Under the pieces are notes generated by a model. The model did not search any database and had not been told where the DNA came from. It saw only the letters and a list, made by a program, of their open reading frames with translations. Both the position numbers and the translations under genes were made by a program. DNA of 64,000 nt from Seriola aureovittata (lineage: Eukaryota > Chordata > Actinopteri > Carangiformes > Carangidae): assembly GCF_021018895.1 (NCBI RefSeq), contig NC_079384.1, positions 20,937,140 to 21,001,139 of the forward strand, written 5' to 3'. Shown here piece after piece: positions 57,816-64,000 of this stretch. The stretch's first letter is position 1. Every line of letters starts with the position of its first letter.

Positions 57816-58353
57816 TGTATATACTCACTTTATTCAACCATCATCTCCTTCAGTTCTGTCTTTTTACAGTGAACTTGTGATTGAGTAATCAAAGAAAAGT
57901 CTATGCTGTTGCCTTTTACTTCATGTGGTAAAAGACAATGTCATTCTGAACAACCTATAAAAACAGGATGTTAAAAACGTGCACTATGAGTCAGTTGTGT
58001 GGCTGTAGAGCAAATTTGTAAACTCTGATGTGTAACAGTAACATGTATACCATTCCTTCTAGTTAGGGTTAGGTTTAGTATTCATGTGTAATATCATGCA
58101 ATATCATCAGTAAACCCTACTGACGTGAATCGTCCTGTTAAGCTGGGAACAGGCGTGACAGCCCACACATAATAACTGTTTCTGCCACCTGACCACGACA
58201 GTACAAAATACTGCCTTTATTAAAATAAATACATAAACAACTTAATATGATATTAAATCAGGCTGGCAGGTACAGTAAGGCTTGATCTCCAATCAGATGA
58301 CAATTACGCCCCTCACTTTGTAATTAGTAGGACACACTCCACTCTGCTGCTCA
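57816..58353. other. Intergenic interval, nothing recognised
   Basis: No supported feature. Confidence 0.45.
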
Positions 58354-58377
58354 ACACACACACACACACACACACAC
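58354..58377. repeat. (AC)n microsatellite, 12 units
   Basis: Pure AC run. Confidence 0.95.
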
Positions 58378-58496
58378 GAACAGATTAGTAGGATGTAACC
58401 GTGCCCCCTCTTTTAATCAGAGACAAGACCCTGTGTGACCGTTCGCCTCTCATCATCCCACAGGCCTAATGAAACAGCAAGAGAGACAGGATTGGA

Positions 58497-58528
58497 CAGC
58501 CTGTGCACGCACCTTCGTGCACAGGCTG
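58497..58528. repeat. Perfect 13-bp inverted repeat
   Basis: CAGCCTGTGCACG (58497-58509), six bases CACCTT, then its exact complement (58516-58528). It could form a 13-bp stem with a six-base loop. It directly precedes an R2-like tail, so it may be the folded end of a mobile element. No U run follows and the context is eukaryotic, so it is not a bacterial-type terminator. Confidence 0.9.
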
Positions 58529-58531
58529 GTG

Positions 58532-58590
58532 CACAGTGACGTCACAGAGGCTACGTCCATCTAAATTATTTGCAGTCTGTGGGCACCACC
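58532..58590 (+). repeat. R2-family tail fragment
   Basis: CAGTGACGTCACAGAGGCTA followed by CGTCCATCT matches the end of R2 copy 2 (GTGACTTCACAGGGGCTATG then TCCATCT). Confidence 0.6.
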
Positions 58591-58727
58591 CACCATCAAG
58601 CATTAACGCGCGAGTGCTTAGTTACATCTCCACACAGATGCTACTTCACATGCCCGCCACCATCTTGATACTTTGGTGCTGTAGGTTTGCAATGGTCTAA
58701 CCACACTCTATACTCCTCACTGAGATG

Positions 58728-58728
<1 letters not shown>
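58591..58728. other. Short interval, nothing recognised
   Basis: No supported feature. Confidence 0.4.

Positions 58729-58798
<70 letters not shown>
58729..58798. repeat. (AC)n microsatellite, 35 units
   Basis: A pure 70-base AC run, the longest uninterrupted dinucleotide array in the window. Confidence 0.98.
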
Positions 58799-58800
<2 letters not shown>

Positions 58801-59689
58801 CTACATGCCACTTTGTTCACTTGTGTGTCTCATTACCTGCTACCAGTAACAGCACAATGCTGAAACACCTCCTAAGGCCTGACCTCCATGTACATGTCAC
58901 TGCCAAACAAGTTGTCCCCCCACCCCACCTCGACCTCACCCCCCCCTTCTTTTTTTCCTCCTCTCATAAAAGGCCAGTCGTCCTCCTCTGCTCCTTTTGA
59001 TCCCTTGTTCCCTCCCCAGTGTCTGTCGTTCTCTGCTCCATCTGTTCGCCGCCCTTCTACTCCTCTTCTTCCTCTCTCTCTTCCCGAGTGGGTCAGTACA
59101 ACAATATGGTCATGTTATAGACACAAATCTGACACTCTACATTTTTCTGCTTAGAAAAATACAGTTCACACATTGTCTGATTAGTTCATTCATCATCTTT
59201 GCCTTCTTTTTTCTTTGATAACTGAATGAAACTGAACACTTCCTGCAGATGTCTCACAATTAGAGCCTTCGAGGGACAGGAAATGGATTTTGTCACCTGA
59301 AGACAAAACAATTTACCGTCAAACAGATGAAGAGGTGTTGAGTTTGCTTTAATAGGATAAAGCAACATCAGAATGAGTTCTATAAAAAAAACCTTAATCA
59401 GTTTCTACACTATATTTGTTACACCCAACAAAGCCAATGTGTTTGATGGAACAAATGATCTTAGGAAAGGATGAAGTCTTCAAAACTAAGTATTGTCTAT
59501 GATTTATATTTACAGTTCATTGAAAACTTGGTAACCATCCAAAACTTCAGCATCTCCTGGTCCATAAAAAGCTAATTTTGGGGCTAAAACACTAGTTGTG
59601 GTCAAACAAAATAAGTAGTGCACCTGACCTGACATCAGGTGCCAGTATGTGTAAAGCAATAAAGTACAGATTCTAGTATGAACAGCTTC
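58799..59689. other. Intergenic stretch, C/T-rich at left
   Basis: 58910-59085 is strongly pyrimidine-rich and gives Ser/Pro-rich chance frames. The remainder is AT-rich and featureless. Confidence 0.45.
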
Positions 59690-59975
59690 TTAAAGTCAAG
59701 CTATTTGTAAGTTTTCGCTTTAGGTCGCTAAATATGGTTTCTTGCCAGAAGCAGGTGTTGGTGATTGTCGCTTGACAAGAACTTCAGCAATCATTGCGTT
59801 TACACCATCTGATAGAAAGAGGTGTTGGTTTCCACCTCTGGAGACAGCTGTTAGTGAGTAAAGGAATAGTGTTTGATGCTGAACTCGCAATGTTTCTTCT
59901 ATACTGGTGAGTAAACAGCTGTTAATGCTAACACTGGCTACGTAGCAATAGCAACACTTACAAGTAGCTCTTTTC
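59690..59975. repeat. MITE-like repeat family R4, copy 2
   Basis: Starts TAAAGTCAAGCTATTTGTAA and ends GTAGCAATAGCAACACTTAC then AAGTAGCTC. The ends are imperfect inverted repeats of each other and match copy 1 at 45413-45785. Confidence 0.65.
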
Positions 59976-61471
59976 ACTTATTTTTCCAATTACATTTCGT
60001 CAAGAGACATAATTGCTGCCTAAATCACTTTCCCTGACAATGATTTTGTTAGATTGTGTTAGAAGCAAAGTACTGCCCAGGAGTCGAAGTGAAGAGATCA
60101 TGGTGGAGCACTGAGCGGCACACCATGTGCAGGACTTGAACAACAGAGATGGTCTTTTAGGTCAGGTCTAGGTTTGTCCTGACCTGAGATCAGGAGAGAC
60201 ATTCCTAACTCAACACGGAACACTAGGCTCCAAAACTGAATATCTTGATACAGTCCAACACATACATAATTACATTACTGTGTCTTTCAGGTTTTTTATA
60301 ACATATAATTTGATATTATTATATTATTATTATATTTTATTTTACAACTATAAGTGATGCTGCCACTAAACAGCAGTTCAAAAGTTTTATCATCATCACC
60401 ATGGGATTTCCTTACTTGGCTGTACTGTCAGAATTAATCCCACACCTGAAGATCTCTGCTGCAGCCCCCCCCCCCACCCCACCCCCCGCCTGAAAAAAAG
60501 ACATATCTCTCGTCTGCTACTCAGGACTGCATGATGCTGCAGACGTTCACAGTGTTCGAGGAGTGTGGATTAAAAGGACTGGCATGGAAATGAGACCCAG
60601 TTTTAAGTTCTGTTAAATTCACTATATGTGAGGCGTATAGACACCATCCACTTACTGCAAGACATGTGCTGCACGTTCACACGTATCAAAACTGAAGATA
60701 CACACATTTTGCCTCCACTGGTGCCATCCCGGGACTGTATGTTTGCTCAAGATTTATTACCACAGCTACATCTTATTTCACAGTTTATGTGAAATAATAT
60801 ACAACGGAGCATGATGTTGAATTAAGATGTGTATCACACTCCTCTTGCTGGAACGACGGAGGCAGATTGATAACATCAGATGGAGAAAATACCACAGACA
60901 CACACACACACACACGCGCAAAAAGGAATGGCTTTTTGTTCTTTTTTTTTCCTCACTCCCTTAGAGAATCATGTGTGTGTTCATGTGTGTCTCCACATAA
61001 TGGTTGACAAAAACACATCAGTTGTTTGTGTGTACGGGGATCAAATGGTGCCTCTTGGTTTCTGTATCATTTCCAAATGTGCTTTATTTGCATGAAACAG
61101 ATTTACAATTGTTGTACAAACAAATATAAAAACACGAATAACAATAATTCAAAGTCAAAAAGAAAACATAACTCCCTCTGTTTCCTCCAGAAAAGACAAG
61201 GATGAGGATGTCGCTCTGTGGTGATGAAGAGCTGCTGTATTGTGCGACGCCAATTTCTGGATTGTCGTGTTATCACCACAACACACTCACTCCTGTAAAG
61301 CAGAGAAAGAATGCACCCCACCCCCCACCCCCCCGCAGAGAGCCTCTGATGCTGATCCGATACATATTTCCCCCACAATGCCTCAGAATTCTGACGTCTG
61401 ATAGTTGCATAACCATCAAAAATAGGCAAGTGGGGTGTCCTCGCTTTTCTTATCTTTCTCACTGCTCTGCG

Positions 61472-61474
<3 letters not shown>
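59976..61474. other. Intergenic stretch with small arrays
   Basis: C-rich tract at 60465-60488, AC run at 60899-60915, T run near 60942-60949 and C-rich tract at 61317-61335. At 60352-60385, the complement of CTGTTTAGTGGCAGCATC repeats a phrase also present at 36689-36706. No gene. Confidence 0.45.
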
Positions 61475-61538
<64 letters not shown>

Positions 61539-61548
61539 ACGCACACGC

Positions 61549-61581
<33 letters not shown>
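61475..61581. repeat. Compound AC/ACACGC microsatellite
   Basis: About 27 AC units, then five GCACAC-type units (61529-61557), then about 12 AC units, 107 bases in all. Alternating purine-pyrimidine throughout, so it is a strong Z-DNA candidate. All long open frames here are artefacts. Confidence 0.97.
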
Positions 61582-61622
61582 GCTCTTGTACATGAGTGTA
61601 TGACAGAGGGTGTGGGGTGGGA

Positions 61623-61642
61623 TGGAGGGGGGGGGGGGGGGT
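61623..61642. repeat. Poly(G)-rich tract
   Basis: About 20 bases, nearly all G after GGATGGA. Hard to sequence, so its length may be inexact. Confidence 0.9.
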
Positions 61643-62620
61643 AGCTTAGCACCCACAGAAGTCTATTTCCATCTGTCCCGGCCCCCCTCCTCCCCCTCCC
61701 CAAACAGACAATCACAGGAGAGAGAGCATGGCACAAAGCTGGAGGAACAAACTCAGCAGAGAGAAACAGAGCAGGGAGCTTCTAATAAAAGGCACAAGGA
61801 AGGAAAGGGAGTTGCCATATTTACACCAGGGTTTAGTGGAAGTGTGGTTTGGGTTTCCTGTCAGTGCAGCCTGGATTAGCCTGCTCTTCCTCCTCTGAAA
61901 AAAAAAAATAACTTGGCTGCTGTATCAGTTTTTTCTGACCCTTCATTTCATGCTTCTTTCATTCACTCCCCCTAAAGTAAAGTCACCGCACCAACACAGC
62001 TCAAAAGTTAATTCTTGTGGGTCGGGAACAGTATAGTAACAGACTGGGTGACATATTAATGTTACTGTTATAGTGTTACTGTGTTAACACTGTTAGCACC
62101 TTACGGTTCCCTTGTCCCGAAGTCTATGTGTTTTTGGTTAGATGGCTTAAATAAGGTCTGTGGTTAACACAAACTCAATAAATTCTCATGTTTTATTCTA
62201 CAACATAAAATATGTCAGTAAATACCCCAGTCATGATTTCTTTAAGCTTATACATGTATTTAAAAAAGGCCGGTGTCTAACAAGTGGCTAAATGAGACCA
62301 CAGAGGTTGTCGGTTCTGTTGCCACCCATTCCGGTTTAAACAGGATGGTTCTCTTTTTTTGACCAACTGTCCCGGAAAATGTATATTCATTCTCGGGACA
62401 CATTTTAGTGAAAATGCACTTCTAATTTAGAATTTCATAGTTTCAAATAAAAAACTAGTTTGTTTCCTTCTACTGTATACTATTCATTTTTTCTTCCTGG
62501 TTATGTCCAATCCTGTGTCTGTCATCATATGAAAGCTGGTACAACACTTTCATTTGATTGGTAGCAGAAATACGAAAAGTTTACCTTAATTACCTAGCAA
62601 CTGTCGCGCGCATTCATATT
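61643..62620. other. Intergenic stretch, possible repeat debris
   Basis: TGGCTAAATGAGACCACAGA and GGTTGTCGG (about 62285-62313) resemble words I have seen in teleost repeats. No boundaries. Confidence 0.4.
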
Positions 62621-63320
62621 AGAGATCGACCGATATGGTTTTTTCAGGGCCGATACCGATTATTAGTAGTCAAGGAGGCCGATAACCGATATTTGGAGCC
62701 GATATTTATTTGCAATAAAAGGGAAAATATTGGCGTGAAAATTTTGAATAATGGAAAAATTCCACTTAACTTTGTTCAAATGCCTTTAATCATATGTTTA
62801 TTTAACAGCTTTTCAGATTTGCAACATGTTAAAGTTTTTTTTTCTTAGACAATAGATATCTTTGTTTTAAAATTCTAACAAAAAATGCAGGGAGCTCCCA
62901 GGCTCAGCAGCATGTCTTATAAAGTTAAATGAAAACTTAAACAAATAAATAGCTCACTAAAGTTTTCTACAGTAAATAAAGTTTTCCAAAATTTCAATAT
63001 AATTGAAATGTTAATCTTTCACTTATCTTTGTTTTAAGTTCAAACAAAAACAAAAAGTGCAAGGAGTTCCCAGGGTCAGCAGCATCTCTTATAAAGTTAA
63101 CTGAAAATTTAAATAAATAAATAAATAGTTCCCTGAAGTTTGCAGTTTGAAGAATGCAGTTCATGTAGGCTTTATGATGCAGTTACATTATGTCTTAAGT
63201 CTTGAACAGCAATATCCTGCTCCTCTCTACAAGAAACTATCAAAGACAGATTCAGGACACACTTCATCTAACAATGTGTCATTTTCTGCTGCTTGGGATC
63301 TCTCAATCAACACAGAAAAA
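62621..63320 (+). repeat. Repeat with GATCGACCGATAT start
   Basis: AGAGATCGACCGATATGGTT, CAGGGCCGATACCGATTATT, CAAGGAGGCCGATAACCGAT and GGAGCCGATATTTATTTGC form the start of a teleost repeat I know from CGGCCGAT-type words, probably a non-autonomous DNA transposon. Downstream there is an internal duplication with an offset of 172 bases: GCAGGGAGCTCCCAGG (62887) and GCAAGGAGTTCCCAGG (63059), each followed by GTCAGCAGCAT or CTCAGCAGCAT and TTATAAAGTTAA. Confidence 0.65.
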
Positions 63321-63835
63321 GGTAAAGTACTTGGTAGTTAAACAGCCATTATTGCCCTACAGTTTTCTCTCAGACAGACGGTACTTGCTGTCAGTTTCTG
63401 CAGCTTCTCATGTGGCTTACACAAACACAAACACACACACACACACACACACACACTATTCACTAGCCATCCCCTCAACGTGCTTCCCTGCAATAAAACA
63501 GATTTTTTTTTTTTTCTCTCTCTCTCTCTCTCTCTCTGTGTCTCTCTTTCTCACACACACTTCTTACTTTTATAACTATTTCAGTATCAATATTATCAGT
63601 AACCTTGTTTCAAGTGATTAAACCGTTAAAAACACTAAATAGCCTAAAGCATCTTCACTTTAATAATCAGTGTTTATCGTAGGAACAGACAGCTGCCGCC
63701 AACGTATTGGGCCTCACAGTAACGTTAGTAGTCGTGAGTTGTAGAGTTTCTCATGTGACTTCCACACAAACACACACTATTCTCTACCATAACAGACATT
63801 CTCCCCATTGCTACAGTCTGCTGAGCATCTAGAGC
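63321..63835. repeat. AC and CT microsatellites with a duplicated flank
   Basis: AC run at 63431-63456; T run plus CT run at 63506-63537. TTCTCATGTGGCTTACACAA (63402) and TTCTCATGTGACTTCCACAC (63748) are each followed by an AC stretch and ACTATTC(A/T)CTA, so a flank of the first microsatellite recurs about 345 bases later with a much shorter AC run. Confidence 0.75.
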
Positions 63836-64000
63836 AGGGGTCCCCAAACTTTTTCCTGTGAGGGCCACATAACTTTTCCCTTCTCTGATGGGGGGCCGGG
63901 TTCAGTTTGTAACAGAAAAAGTGTGACGATCGCAGGGGTGCCTAAACGTAAAAATGTATTGTTTTCTAGAAAGCCACACATAACCAAATAACCCTTTCCG
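63836..64000 (+). mobile_element. hAT-like element left end, cut by window edge
   Basis: CAGGGGTCCCCAAACTTTTT then CCTGTGAGGGCCACATAACT is a hAT (Charlie-like) terminus. GGGGGGCCGGGTTCAGTTTG and AACAGAAAAAGTGTGACGAT continue the teleost family I remember. The element runs off the right edge. Confidence 0.8.

Noticed and set aside
58497..58528. Hairpin considered as a transcription terminator
   Set aside because: No U-run follows and the context is eukaryotic, so a bacterial-type terminator is not sensible.
61103..61576. 157-codon minus-strand open frame
   Set aside because: Its first 34 residues are Cys-Val repeats from the AC microsatellite and the remainder has no domain; equally long frames exist on the other strand.

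Overview
This 64-kb window looks like non-coding nuclear DNA from a ray-finned fish, probably a percomorph teleost. The evidence is its repeats: many long (CA/GT)n microsatellites, a Rex3/RTE-like LINE end, L2/CR1-like LINE tails, Tc1/mariner and hAT fragments, a tRNA-headed SINE and several dispersed families I remember from teleost intergenic DNA. There are no bacterial operons, ribosome-binding sites, tRNA or rRNA genes, CRISPR arrays or phage genes. I found no intact protein-coding gene. Most open frames are short; the longest (133-157 codons) run through microsatellites or have no recognisable domain. The window is best read as an intergenic stretch or a very large intron. Family names come from memory of these families, not from a search.

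Layout. 0-6 kb: mostly featureless, with an L2-like LINE tail (2151-2366), a teleost repeat near 4.35 kb, a GT microsatellite (5174) and a SINE-like copy (5690). 6-10.4 kb: the most structured accessory block. It holds a decayed transposon-like protein gene (6949-8615), a 203-bp direct repeat of its 3' end 1485 bp downstream, and a Rex3-like LINE fragment abutting the second copy. 10.4-20.5 kb: sparse, with dispersed repeats and two different Tc1-like ends side by side (18.57-18.89 kb). 20.5-22 kb: an 894-bp element with CTGCAG-bearing inverted ends lies inside an older repeat. 22-30 kb: mostly featureless, with a paired AP-1-like motif and a possible 41-nt exon near 24.6-24.8 kb. 30.2-31.5 kb: a TTAA-flanked MITE interrupted by an L2/CR1-like LINE. 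33.2-34.4 kb: a Tc1 copy split by a hAT-like element. 44.5-45.0 kb: a solo LTR with a perfect 5-bp target duplication. 50-52.6 kb: an AT tract and a 430-bp pentanucleotide satellite. 54-64 kb: second copies of families seen earlier, a SINE, very long AC tracts and hAT-like ends at the right edge.

No genes work together here. The window's history is repeated insertion, nesting and decay of mobile elements, plus microsatellite growth. Four AT-rich, repeat-poor blocks with TAATTA-type motifs (about 32.46-32.95, 40.18-40.33, 48.88-49.15 and 53.5-53.73 kb) could be conserved regulatory elements; only a cross-species alignment could show that. I do not see a new multi-gene system. The most useful observations are the nested insertions, the duplicated pseudogene end, the solo LTR and the possible microexon.
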